Shown piece by piece: positions 5,902-14,144 of a stretch of DNA of 19,869 bases. Source of the DNA: Bacteroidota bacterium. Lineage in GTDB: Bacteria; Bacteroidota; Bacteroidia; Bacteroidales; Prolixibacteraceae. The DNA lies in contig JABMPI010000785.1 in NCBI GenBank assembly GCA_013203755.1, positions 1-19,869 of the forward strand. Reading direction: 5' to 3'. Numbering within the stretch: the first letter of the stretch is position 1; every line of letters starts with the position of its first letter. Under the pieces are notes generated by a model that saw only the letters and a program-made list of their open reading frames with translations, was not told where the DNA came from and did no database searches. Made by a program: the position numbers and the translations under genes.

Positions 5902-8157
5902 TTACTCAACCGATTTTTCTTTATCAATTGACCAACCAAACAACAAACCTGCAACAAACCAAACAAGTGCAGCTACACCAACAGCAAAAATTGTATCACC
6001 AATTACTCTCAACCAACGTAATGTTTCCATGTGTGGTTGTTGCATAAATTCAGCAGACCGTGCGTACCATGTTCCATATTGTACACTTGCAACGGTTTGT
6101 AACAATCCAACCGGCAATACACTTATTAATACCATTAACAACAATCCAATATTTATCGACCAGAATGCAATTCTTAACGCTCCATTTTTCCAAACCGAAT
6201 TCACCCACATGTTACGCAATACAAAAAGCATTAACGAAATTCCCAACATCCCATAAACTCCAAAAAGAGCGGTATGACCATGAACAGCCGTTGTATTTAA
6301 CCCTTGCATGTAATACAATGCAGTTGGTGGATTAATTAAGAATCCAAAAATTCCAGCCCCTACCAGGTTCCAAAATGCTACCGATATTAAACCATAAATA
6401 GGCCATTTGTACGCAGTAAGCCAATTGGTTACTTTTGTAATTTTATAATTATGCCAAACTTCGAAACCCATTAAAACAAGTGGAACTACTTCCAGTGCGC
6501 TAAAAGTGGCACCTAAAGCTAAAACACCGGTCGGAGTTCCTGTAAAATAAAGATGATGGAAGGTTCCAATTATACCTCCACCCAGAAATATGATGGTTGA
6601 AAAGAGTACTGCTACAGTTGCAGATTTAATTCGTAACAACCCTAATTTCACAAATATAAAAGCGGAAACCACTGCTGCAAAAACTTCAAAAAATCCTTCT
6701 ACCCACAAATGAACTACCCACCAGCGCCAGTATTCAGCAATTGCGAGGTTGGTTTGTTGCCCCCACATTAAACCAGCACCGTAAAAAGAGCTAATGGCGG
6801 CAGAGGACACTACAAAAAGAATAATCAGGTTACGACTTTCTGATGGTGTTTTCAACACCGGAATTAAAGGTCGAACCATTAAAAACAGCCAAATGAACAA
6901 ACCCGCAAATAGGAATATTTGCCAAAAACGCCCGAGGTCAACATATTCGTATCCCTGATGACCAAACCAGAAATTTTCTGCTAAACCAAGTTTCTGCATT
7001 ACTCCCATCCACTGGCCAAATAAAGAACCAACTACAATTACCAACAAAGCTCCGAAAAGTACATTTACACCCAATCTCTGAAATTTAGGTTCGTAACCAG
7101 AAACGGCCGGTGCAATGTATAAACCGGTAGCCAGCCACGAAGTAGCAATCCAGAAAATTGCCAATTGAACGTGCCAGGTTCGCGAGATTGAATAAGGAAG
7201 AAAGTCTGACAGAGGCAAACCATAAAACGCTTGTCCTTCAACACCATAATGTGCGGTAATAATTCCGAGTAAAACCTGTACCCCAATTAAAGCAGTTACC
7301 ACAATAAAATATTTTAATGTTGCCTTCATCGAAGGAGTTGACTGCAAAGTTTGTAACGGATTTTTTTCAGGAATTATCAATTCGTCCTCATCGTCGCGGG
7401 TGCGTGCATAATGATAAGCCAGCAATGCAATTCCTAATAAAAGGATAATTACACTAAACCCGGTCCAGATGTGCAAATCGCCAGTGGCCACATTACCAAC
7501 CAGAGGTTCGTGAGGCCAATTGTGCGTGTAAGTTAAATCGCTGCCTGGCCTCTCTGTAACACATGCCCATGAAGCCCAGAAAAAGAAAGCATTCATTTTA
7601 TCCATTCTCTCCTTTGTTTTAATGGAGTTTAATGGAATAGCGTAACTGTCGCGCAAATCAGTCATATTTATATTATCGGTAAACAATCCAGAATAAAAAG
7701 CACTGGCTTTTTTAATTCCTTCAGCTCTGTCTACTGAAACGGTTAAGGAACCATCTGACTCTTTATATGTATTTCTTCTTATATCCTCTTGCAGTTTTAT
7801 TTTTAAATACGCCTGATCTGCCTCGGAAATTTTGCCAAATGGTTTTCCAAATTTCTTTTCTGACCAGTTGTCTAAAATAAATATAGCCTCATGGTGTAAC
7901 CAGTCTGCTGTCCAGTCGGGAGCCTGATATGAACCGTGACCCCAAACACTTCCCAACTCTTGTCCTCCAATAGATTGCCAAATGTTTTGCCCGTCTTTAA
8001 TATCCTGTCCGGTAAAAAGAATATTTCCATCTTCGCTTACTACTTTTTCAGGAATTGGAGGAGCCTTGTGATAAATTTCGACACCATAATAACCGAGAAC
8101 AGCAAAAGAAATTACCATTACCGAGATAAAACCAATCCAAAGTTTTTTTGTACTCAT
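5902..8157 (-). CDS. norZ: Quinol-dependent nitric oxide reductase (qNOR)
   Basis: A 751-residue inner-membrane enzyme of the heme-copper oxidase superfamily that reduces 2 NO to N2O with electrons from quinol. The N-terminal extension, a periplasmic domain without a CxxCH heme motif (about 35-220), marks the single-subunit quinol type rather than the NorBC cytochrome type. Expected ligands are present: His329 in TWHVQ (heme b/b3 region), FeB ligands His483 and His534/His535 with Glu487 (HLWVE and GTFHHLYFTG), and His626/His628 in HGH. The spacing of these sites matches the crystallised Geobacillus qNOR. There are about 14 membrane spans. No denitrification gene (nir, nos) is in view, so detoxification rather than respiration is likely. 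A divergent Crp/Fnr gene and downstream ric fit NO-responsive control. Confidence 0.96.
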   Translation of the reverse strand: MSTKKLWIGFISVMVISFAVLGYYGVEIYHKAPPIPEKVVSEDGNILFTGQDIKDGQNIWQSIGGQELGSVWGHGSYQAPDWTADWLHHEAIFILDNWSEKKFGKPFGKISEADQAYLKIKLQEDIRRNTYKESDGSLTVSVDRAEGIKKASAFYSGLFTDNINMTDLRDSYAIPLNSIKTKERMDKMNAFFFWASWACVTERPGSDLTYTHNWPHEPLVGNVATGDLHIWTGFSVIILLLGIALLAYHYARTRDDEDELIIPEKNPLQTLQSTPSMKATLKYFIVVTALIGVQVLLGIITAHYGVEGQAFYGLPLSDFLPYSISRTWHVQLAIFWIATSWLATGLYIAPAVSGYEPKFQRLGVNVLFGALLVIVVGSLFGQWMGVMQKLGLAENFWFGHQGYEYVDLGRFWQIFLFAGLFIWLFLMVRPLIPVLKTPSESRNLIILFVVSSAAISSFYGAGLMWGQQTNLAIAEYWRWWVVHLWVEGFFEVFAAVVSAFIFVKLGLLRIKSATVAVLFSTIIFLGGGIIGTFHHLYFTGTPTGVLALGATFSALEVVPLVLMGFEVWHNYKITKVTNWLTAYKWPIYGLISVAFWNLVGAGIFGFLINPPTALYYMQGLNTTAVHGHTALFGVYGMLGISLMLFVLRNMWVNSVWKNGALRIAFWSINIGLLLMVLISVLPVGLLQTVASVQYGTWYARSAEFMQQPHMETLRWLRVIGDTIFAVGVAALVWFVAGLLFGWSIDKEKSVE

Positions 8158-8459
8158 AATAATCTAATTAAGGTTATAAACTATGTTCATTTTAAATTTG
8201 TCATTCAAAAATTTAAACTGATGCAAAATAGGTGGAACTAATTCCCGAAATTTATGAGCCAAATCATAAACATATTTGAACAGAACTAAGACATACATAC
8301 TGAATAACAGAGCATTACCTAAAAACAAAGAATTAAGCCCATGTTTTTATTAGGAGATATAAAGCTCTTTTTTATTACTTTTCTTTTTGTCCCCGATAAA
8401 ACTTCTAAATTTGAGTGCTATTAGTTTTTGAATATTTATTCCGAACAAAAAGATATTGA
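8158..8459. promoter_or_regulatory. Divergent norZ-crp/fnr intergenic control region
   Basis: 302 bp without a gene. It holds a perfect 9-bp inverted repeat, TTTAAATTT (8191-8199) and AAATTTAAA (8209-8217), whose core also pairs TTTG with CAAA; it lies 34-60 bp upstream of norZ and is the best operator candidate. A TAAATTTG -7 element for the regulator lies at 8406-8413. A small dyad GAATATTTATTC (8430-8441) sits in the regulator's leader. No canonical FNR box (TTGATnnnnATCAA) was found. The stretch 8220-8380 shows nothing recognisable. Confidence 0.5.
8406..8413 (+). promoter_or_regulatory. Candidate -7 element of the Crp/Fnr gene
   Basis: TAAATTTG matches the Bacteroidota TAnnTTTG consensus 46 bp before the ATG. 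A TTTG at 8386-8389 could serve as the -33 element, but the 16-nt gap is shorter than usual. Confidence 0.45.
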
Positions 8460-9053
8460 ATGATAGATAATTTGTTGCTTGAAGAGTATGGTGCAAACCT
8501 AGATGTTTTCTCCAAAGGAGATTTTCTTTTTCATGAAGGAGACAGAGCGAAATTTTATTTTCAGGTTCGAAAGGGAAAAATTAAAATGTTCAATATAAAT
8601 AGCGAGGGAAAAACTTTTGTGCAGGGGATTTTTAAAGCCAATGAAAGTTTTGGAGAGCCACCATTATTCGACGAATCGCCCTACCCTGCATGCGCTGTGG
8701 CAGAAACAGAAACAACAATGTACAAATTATCTAAATCGCGTTTTTTGAAATTACTGGAGCAAAATCCAAATGTTCATCTGAAATTTACAAAAACGCTGGC
8801 CACTCGTTTAAAGTACAAATCGATGCTACTGAAAGAAATTTCAAGCTCCAAACCCGAACAACGGATTTTAAGTTTAATCGACCACATTAAAAAGGAAACA
8901 CCCTCTAAAACTAATGAAAAACTAATAGTTAAATTAACCCGGCAACAAATAGCGGACTTAACCGGATTACGCGTCGAAACGGTAATTCGGTCGGTAAAAA
9001 TGTTAGAGAAAGAAGGGGCACTTGAAATAATTAATCGGAAAATATATCGATAA
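8460..9053 (+). CDS. Crp/Fnr-family transcriptional regulator, likely NO/redox responsive
   Basis: A 197-residue regulator with a cyclic-nucleotide-binding-like sensor fold (about 10-110; FSKGDFLFHEGDRAKFYFQV and the ESFGEPPLF turn), a dimerisation helix (about 105-130) and a winged helix-turn-helix at about 159-185 (LTRQQIADLTGLRVETVIR). Only one cysteine (Cys78) is present and the N-terminal cysteine cluster of oxygen-sensing FNR is missing, so it is not a 4Fe-4S FNR. It may be a heme-type NO sensor comparable to DNR, or a Bacteroidota-specific variant. It is divergent from norZ, and norZ and ric are the obvious targets. The effector is inferred from neighbours alone. Confidence 0.9.
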   Translation: MIDNLLLEEYGANLDVFSKGDFLFHEGDRAKFYFQVRKGKIKMFNINSEGKTFVQGIFKANESFGEPPLFDESPYPACAVAETETTMYKLSKSRFLKLLEQNPNVHLKFTKTLATRLKYKSMLLKEISSSKPEQRILSLIDHIKKETPSKTNEKLIVKLTRQQIADLTGLRVETVIRSVKMLEKEGALEIINRKIYR

Positions 9054-9072
9054 AAAGTCTTCAACTTTTTTT
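9052..9072. terminator. Weak hairpin between the Crp/Fnr gene and the sulfatase gene
   Basis: AAAAAGT (9052-9058) pairs with ACTTTTT (9064-9070) around CTTCA, with further T residues after it. The stem is short and AT-rich and overlaps the regulator's stop codon. It could terminate the plus-strand transcript; for the minus-strand sulfatase gene it is less convincing. Confidence 0.4.
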
Positions 9073-9112
9073 TCAATAAATTCCATTCAACAATATCTTT
9101 ATAACCTTATAC

Positions 9113-10663
9113 TTAGTTTTTGTTTTCAGTCAATTCCATGCTATTATCATCATACTCTTTCTGAAGTTCGGCCAATCTAATTTCCATGTTTTTCTGAATT
9201 TCAGCATATTCCGGCTTTCCAAAAACGTTATTCATTTCATCCGGGTCTTTTTCCAGATCGTACAATTCCCAAACATCAATGTCGTCATAAAAATGAATAA
9301 GTTTATATCTGTCGGTGCGAACACCGTAATGTTTTTTCACAGCATGCTCGTTAGGGAATTCGTAATAATGATAATAAACTGCATCGCGCCATTCTCTATT
9401 TTTATTGTCAATTAAAAGTGGTTTCATCGATTTCCCCTGAATTTCTTTTGGGATTTCAACTCCGGCCAAATCAAGGAAAGTTGGCGCATAATCTATATTT
9501 TGAACCAACTCAAAAACTTCACCTTTTCTAGTGTATCCTTTTGGCAGACGCATCAAAAGCGGAGTTCTAAACGATTGTTCGTACATAAATCGTTTGTCGA
9601 ACCAACCATGCTCGCCCATATAAAATCCCTGGTCTGATGTATAAACAACCAATGTATTTTCTGCCAATCCATTTTCTTCCAAATAATCTAAAACACGGCC
9701 TACATTTTCGTCAACCGAACGGATACACGCTAAATAATCGCGCATGTAACGTTGGTATTTCCAAAGGTACAATTCATCACCTTCCAGGTTTCTTTCAAGA
9801 AAATCTTTTGTAATTGGTTTATAGTGAGCCTGCCATCTTTCACGTTCTTTTTCATTCATTCGGGCAGTGTGATTAACATTTCCAAAACGTCCCTTAATTT
9901 TTTCGTCTTCCATTTTAAGGTCGTAATTCACATCCATGTCGCTGGAACGGATACTCAAATGCTGTTCCATGGCAGCCTGGCGTCCTTCGTATTTGTCAAA
10001 GAAATTAGCAGGAACAGGATATACTTTATCTTTAAATTCATCCAAATATAAGGTGTCAGGTTGCCATGTACGGTGCGGTGCTTTGTGGTGCAGCAACAAA
10101 CAGAAAGGTTTCTCTTTATCGCGGTTGTCCAACCAGTCCAATCCAAAATCAGTCGTCAAAGTAGTACAATACCCTTCGAACCTTTTTTTCTCTCCCATTT
10201 CAATAAAATCAGGATTGTAATACTGACCTTGCCCGGGAAGAATATTCCAGTAATCAAATCCGGTAGGATTGCTTTTTAAATGCCATTTGCCAATCAGGGC
10301 AGTTTGGTAACCCGCAGCTTTTAACAATTTTGGAAACGTAACCTGTCCCCCATCAAAAGTTACGGAGTTATTAATTTGCCCGTTTTTATGAGTATGTTTA
10401 CCCGTTAGCATGGTTGCACGACTAGGCGCACAGATTGAGTTACCCACAAAACTATTAGGAAAAATTACACCTTCATCTGCAATTCGGTCCAGATTTGGCG
10501 TTTGAATTAATTCATCGTTGTACGCACTTATCGTTTGATAAGAATGGTCATCTGTCATTATAAACAGAATATTAGGACGTTCCATTGGTTCGTCTTTTAC
10601 ACTACATCCCACAAAAAGATAAGATACCAAAACAACTGTAAGTAAAATAATACTGGTTCTCAT
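9113..10663 (-). CDS. Formylglycine-dependent sulfatase (S1 family, possibly S1_11), lipoprotein
   Basis: A 516-residue arylsulfatase-type enzyme. The signal peptide ends in LFVGC (Cys20), followed by SVKDE, an acidic motif like the surface-export signal of Bacteroidota lipoproteins. The catalytic CAPSR (78-82) is matured to formylglycine by a separate enzyme not in this window. Calcium and active-site residues are visible in MTDDH (36-40), GKWHLK (125-130), TSDQG (342-346) and GWFDKR (353-358). The SNPTGFDYWNILPGQGQYYN region resembles GlcNAc-6-sulfate sulfatases of subfamily S1_11; this subfamily call is inference. It follows the GH20 gene by 39 bp and likely removes sulfate so that GH20 can cleave the terminal sugar. 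Confidence 0.93.
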   Translation of the reverse strand: MRTSIILLTVVLVSYLFVGCSVKDEPMERPNILFIMTDDHSYQTISAYNDELIQTPNLDRIADEGVIFPNSFVGNSICAPSRATMLTGKHTHKNGQINNSVTFDGGQVTFPKLLKAAGYQTALIGKWHLKSNPTGFDYWNILPGQGQYYNPDFIEMGEKKRFEGYCTTLTTDFGLDWLDNRDKEKPFCLLLHHKAPHRTWQPDTLYLDEFKDKVYPVPANFFDKYEGRQAAMEQHLSIRSSDMDVNYDLKMEDEKIKGRFGNVNHTARMNEKERERWQAHYKPITKDFLERNLEGDELYLWKYQRYMRDYLACIRSVDENVGRVLDYLEENGLAENTLVVYTSDQGFYMGEHGWFDKRFMYEQSFRTPLLMRLPKGYTRKGEVFELVQNIDYAPTFLDLAGVEIPKEIQGKSMKPLLIDNKNREWRDAVYYHYYEFPNEHAVKKHYGVRTDRYKLIHFYDDIDVWELYDLEKDPDEMNNVFGKPEYAEIQKNMEIRLAELQKEYDDNSMELTENKN

Positions 10664-10702
10664 ATATAATTGATTTTCAAAATTATCGTTTATTTATTTT
10701 TA

Positions 10703-12274
10703 TTAATCCCATTTATAATTGGGTGGTACATCCTCTAAAAATGCAGGGCCATAATCTACGCCCATCATTTCCAGTAATTTATATTTCGATTCTACTTTTT
10801 TGTAGAAATCATTCATTGGTATTTTTTCGCCTGAGTTCCACATCTGTTCTGCCAGCGCAAATATACGTGGGAAAACCCGGCGATCAATCATATTTTGTTT
10901 TACATACCAATCTGTCCACAAACAGGTTCCCATTCCTAAAACCAGCGAATCGGGATTTGCAAGGTCTGATGGATTTTCCTTATAAATGGTTGCAAAATCG
11001 AAAGTCCGGTTTATGTCATATTTGCTCCACGGAGTTAAAGGGAAATTTAAATAGTTGTAATAGTTGGTTCCGCAAATAACCTGATTTCCGCAGGCAATTG
11101 CATTTTTTAGAGCTTTGTCTTTATGTCCGCGCCAGTTCCACCAATACACGACAACATTATCTGGAAGTTCTGTTCCTTGGTGATAAACTACATCGCCCCA
11201 AAAAATAACCTTTTTGCCTTTGGGGTTCAAATAATTTGCAAGTCGCTTTGAAAAGTAGAGTTGCAAATCGTGACCGTTTTCCAATGCTTCGCTTTTAATT
11301 TTAGCCTGACAATCGGGGCATTTATTCCAATTGGATTTGGGGGCTTCGTCTCCACCCAGATGAATGTATGGCGATGGAAAAAGTTCGCAAACTTCATCCA
11401 ATACATTTTGTAAAAATTCGTAAGTAGTTTCTTTTCCACCACAAAAAAGAATTGGCGTAAAAGCCATAACTGTTTCAGGAGCCTGCCCAAAACAGGTTAA
11501 TTCCGGGTAAGCGATTAGTGCCGCTTCAGAATGCCCCGGAACATCAATTTCCGGTACGATTTGTATATGTAATTTTGCTGCATATGCAACAATATCTTTA
11601 ATTTCTTCCTGAGTGTAGTATCCTTGTTGCTCTTCGCCTTCAGCCACCTGAGCGCCAATTGATGTCAGTTTTGGATATCTTTTAATTTCTATGCGCCACC
11701 CCTGACCTTCGGTTAAATGCCAATGAAAGGTATTCATTTTTAACATGGCCATGTGGTTTAAATATTTTTTAATGAATTCGGGGGTTTGATATTGCCTGCC
11801 GGAATCGAGCATAAAACTGCGCCAAGCATATTTGGGTGTGTCTTTTACTTTGATGCAAGGAATTTGAGTTCCTTCTAATTTATTTTTTCCGGTAACAACT
11901 TTGGGCGGTAAAAGCTGAAAAAGGGATTGAATACTATAAAATAAACCCGTTTCTGTATTTGCTGAAATTACAATCTGGGTGGTAGTTACTTCCAATAAAT
12001 AACCCTCCTCGCCAATTGTATTGTCCTTTATGATTCTGAAAACAATATCGGCTTTGGAAATATTATTTGTTGTTTGAATCTGTTTGTCTGGAAATTGTAA
12101 AATAAGATAGTTTGCTGTTTGTTCCCCTAATTGTTCAAAAAAAACAGTAGTTTTCTTATTGAATGAAAAAATACCCTCCTCGATAATAACACTTGTTGGA
12201 GTAGGCAAAATACTTTGTGCACCAACCTGACATGCAATAAATAATATGGAGAATATCGTAATTAATTTTTTCAT
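10703..12274 (-). CDS. GH20 beta-N-acetylhexosaminidase
   Basis: A 523-residue secreted enzyme that removes terminal beta-GlcNAc or beta-GalNAc by substrate-assisted catalysis. The signal peptide spans about 1-19 (…CQVGA-Q). A GH20b alpha/beta domain (about 20-145) precedes the TIM-barrel domain (about 148-500). The catalytic Asp309-Glu310 pair sits in HLGGDE; other family blocks are FMLDSGRQY, NTFHWHLTEGQGWRIEI, PEIDVPGHSEAAL and the aromatic VVYWWNWRGH pocket. The length is short compared with multi-domain GH20 enzymes: no carbohydrate-binding module is attached. It lies 143 bp after the susD-like gene, behind a hairpin, and 39 bp before the sulfatase gene. All catalytic residues are intact. 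Confidence 0.96.
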   Translation of the reverse strand: MKKLITIFSILFIACQVGAQSILPTPTSVIIEEGIFSFNKKTTVFFEQLGEQTANYLILQFPDKQIQTTNNISKADIVFRIIKDNTIGEEGYLLEVTTTQIVISANTETGLFYSIQSLFQLLPPKVVTGKNKLEGTQIPCIKVKDTPKYAWRSFMLDSGRQYQTPEFIKKYLNHMAMLKMNTFHWHLTEGQGWRIEIKRYPKLTSIGAQVAEGEEQQGYYTQEEIKDIVAYAAKLHIQIVPEIDVPGHSEAALIAYPELTCFGQAPETVMAFTPILFCGGKETTYEFLQNVLDEVCELFPSPYIHLGGDEAPKSNWNKCPDCQAKIKSEALENGHDLQLYFSKRLANYLNPKGKKVIFWGDVVYHQGTELPDNVVVYWWNWRGHKDKALKNAIACGNQVICGTNYYNYLNFPLTPWSKYDINRTFDFATIYKENPSDLANPDSLVLGMGTCLWTDWYVKQNMIDRRVFPRIFALAEQMWNSGEKIPMNDFYKKVESKYKLLEMMGVDYGPAFLEDVPPNYKWD

Positions 12275-12335
12275 TTAATTTTATTAGAAAATATAAGCAA
12301 ACAAAGAAACAACATTCTTTTTAAAATCCATTTGG

Positions 12336-12372
12336 TAAAAAAAAAGGAGGGATAAAAATATTCCCTCCTTTT
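12336..12372 (-). terminator. Hairpin with ten-T run between susD-like and GH20 genes
   Basis: AAAAAGGAGGGA (12341-12352) pairs with TCCCTCCTTTT (12362-12372) around a 9-nt AT loop. Read on the minus strand, GGAGGGA…TCCCTCC is followed by ten consecutive T residues (12336-12345). It lies about 45 bp after the susD-like stop and fits an intrinsic terminator that leaks into the downstream enzyme genes. Confidence 0.85.
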
Positions 12373-12417
12373 ATCTAACTAACCAAACTTAAATCTATGC
12401 GAAAGATTTATATTTTA

Positions 12418-14133
12418 TTACCATCCCGGATTTTGACCCAGAATTGGATTTAGCACTAACTGATCACTTGGAAGTGGTTGCAAATAATCCCTACTCGGAT
12501 CAAAACCATAACCTCCATTTGGTCCTAACAAATCGCCCTGATATGGTTCCAAGTAACCTTCAGAATCAAAACTCATATTTGGATTTTCTGCTTTTAATAA
12601 GTCCGAGTAGAAAGTACCTTTAGGACTATAGCCAACAATTAACTTTTCTGCTTTCCATCTCATAAGGTCTGCAAAACGATAACCTTCGCCCATCAACTCA
12701 ACTTTACGTTCTCTTCTAACTTCCTGTAGAATTGGAGACACAGTATACCCCCAATCCGGCCAATTTGGGTCGGCTACCGGATTTATTGTTAAGTGTGGCA
12801 TACCAACTCTGTCTCTTAATACATTAATTGTATTATCAAGATCCGATTGATTAATTGTTCCAAGTTCTGCTTTTGCTTCAGCATAGATCAACAATGCTTC
12901 AGCATAACGGAAAATAATACGCGCAATATCTTTAGATCTTGCGCCAACTGAATTTAATACTGGGCTTTTGAATTTTTCGTATTGATATCCTGTTGGACAG
13001 TAGTTATTGTCTGTTAAAACCGGTACTTCAAAGATAGTAGTGTCGCCATTTGCTTGTAAAGTAATAATGTCTCCTGGGGTCATTACAGCTTCAACGCAAC
13101 GTGGATCGCGATTTAGAACTACATTCTCCAAGGACATATCTCCCTGATAAATAGGACTTAGTCCGACAGGCAAGCCATCTGCACATAAGTAACTACGCAT
13201 CATTTCACGCGTAATACCTGAACGGCTTGGTCCTTCCCCGTTCATATCATTACCAAAAGAATTACCATAAGTCAGAAAGTCATAGTCCTTCCAGAACATC
13301 ACTTCACTATTCGTTGAATAATCTTCCTTATTAAACAAATTCAAGTATGGGTTTGAACCACTTGCTGCAATAGAATAATTTCCTGAACTTATTACAGTAT
13401 TTGCTGCAGTAACCGCTAACTGCAAGTAATTTGTTCCATCGGTGTCTCCTGCAAATGCTGTACCTGCATGATATTTTTCCCATGTACCTTCATAAAGACA
13501 AACACGTGCTTTAAAAAGAGCAGCCACATCTCTGTTTAACCTTGATGCTGAAATTCCTTTTGCATCTTTCATTTTTGCAATAGCTGCATCCAGATCTTCA
13601 ATAATAAAATTAACAACATCTGTTCTGGAATCTCTTGCAGCATAAAGAATTTCCTCATCGCTTACATCAACTGTTTGTTTGATAATGGGCAGATCTCCAA
13701 ATTGCGTTAGCAATCCAAAATATATCCAAGCTCGAAAGAAGTGTCCTTCACCAATGTAATGGTCTGTAAGATCTCCTAAGTCTGCTCTATCCACATTCTC
13801 AAGATAATAATTGATATTTCTCACATTGGTCCACGTCCAACCACCTCCTGAAGAAGGTACATTATTTGCCCCATCTAAACGGGTTGATCTGTTCGTATAT
13901 AAACCTACATCTGTGTGGCTATCGGGCATATAAGTAAACCCTGTTCCTACCTTACTCCAGCTTGGTAAATTGTTATAGAATTTATTGATGTATAATTCTA
14001 AGTCTGAAGCTGAATTCCAAAACTCAGGATCTGAGATAGCATCTTGCGGTGCTTTATCCAACAGTTCGTCCTCGCAAGAATAAAAACTTAAACTCGCAAT
14101 GGAAATTATTAATATATATAGTATCTTTTTCAT
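12418..14133 (-). CDS. SusD/RagB-family outer-membrane glycan-binding lipoprotein
   Basis: A 571-residue surface lipoprotein that binds the glycan and forms the lid of the SusC channel. The signal peptide ends in FYSC (Cys20), followed by EDELLDKAPQDAISDPEFW, typical of SusD N-termini and including acidic residues that fit surface export. The body has the TPR-like helices of the fold (FFRAWIYFGLLTQFGDLPI, ALFKARVCLYEGTWEKY, IIFRYAEALLIYAEAKAELG, VRRERKVELMGEGYRFADLMRW), and the protein ends in LGQNPGW, the characteristic tail. It begins 11 bp after the susC-like stop, so the pair is co-translated. Confidence 0.96.
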   Translation of the reverse strand: MKKILYILIISIASLSFYSCEDELLDKAPQDAISDPEFWNSASDLELYINKFYNNLPSWSKVGTGFTYMPDSHTDVGLYTNRSTRLDGANNVPSSGGGWTWTNVRNINYYLENVDRADLGDLTDHYIGEGHFFRAWIYFGLLTQFGDLPIIKQTVDVSDEEILYAARDSRTDVVNFIIEDLDAAIAKMKDAKGISASRLNRDVAALFKARVCLYEGTWEKYHAGTAFAGDTDGTNYLQLAVTAANTVISSGNYSIAASGSNPYLNLFNKEDYSTNSEVMFWKDYDFLTYGNSFGNDMNGEGPSRSGITREMMRSYLCADGLPVGLSPIYQGDMSLENVVLNRDPRCVEAVMTPGDIITLQANGDTTIFEVPVLTDNNYCPTGYQYEKFKSPVLNSVGARSKDIARIIFRYAEALLIYAEAKAELGTINQSDLDNTINVLRDRVGMPHLTINPVADPNWPDWGYTVSPILQEVRRERKVELMGEGYRFADLMRWKAEKLIVGYSPKGTFYSDLLKAENPNMSFDSEGYLEPYQGDLLGPNGGYGFDPSRDYLQPLPSDQLVLNPILGQNPGW

Positions 14134-14144
14134 TGTTCTATTTT

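Noticed and set aside
7065..7286. Second minus-strand frame overlapping norZ, considered as a sign of frameshift
   Set aside because: The norZ frame is continuous with all metal ligands in correct spacing, so the other frame is a shadow.
8460..9053. Oxygen-sensing 4Fe-4S FNR assignment for the Crp/Fnr regulator
   Set aside because: Only one cysteine (Cys78) is present; the cysteine ligands of FNR are missing.
10723..11079. 118-codon plus-strand open frame opposite the GH20 gene
   Set aside because: It lies wholly within the antisense of an intact catalytic domain and shows no signal, motif or promoter.
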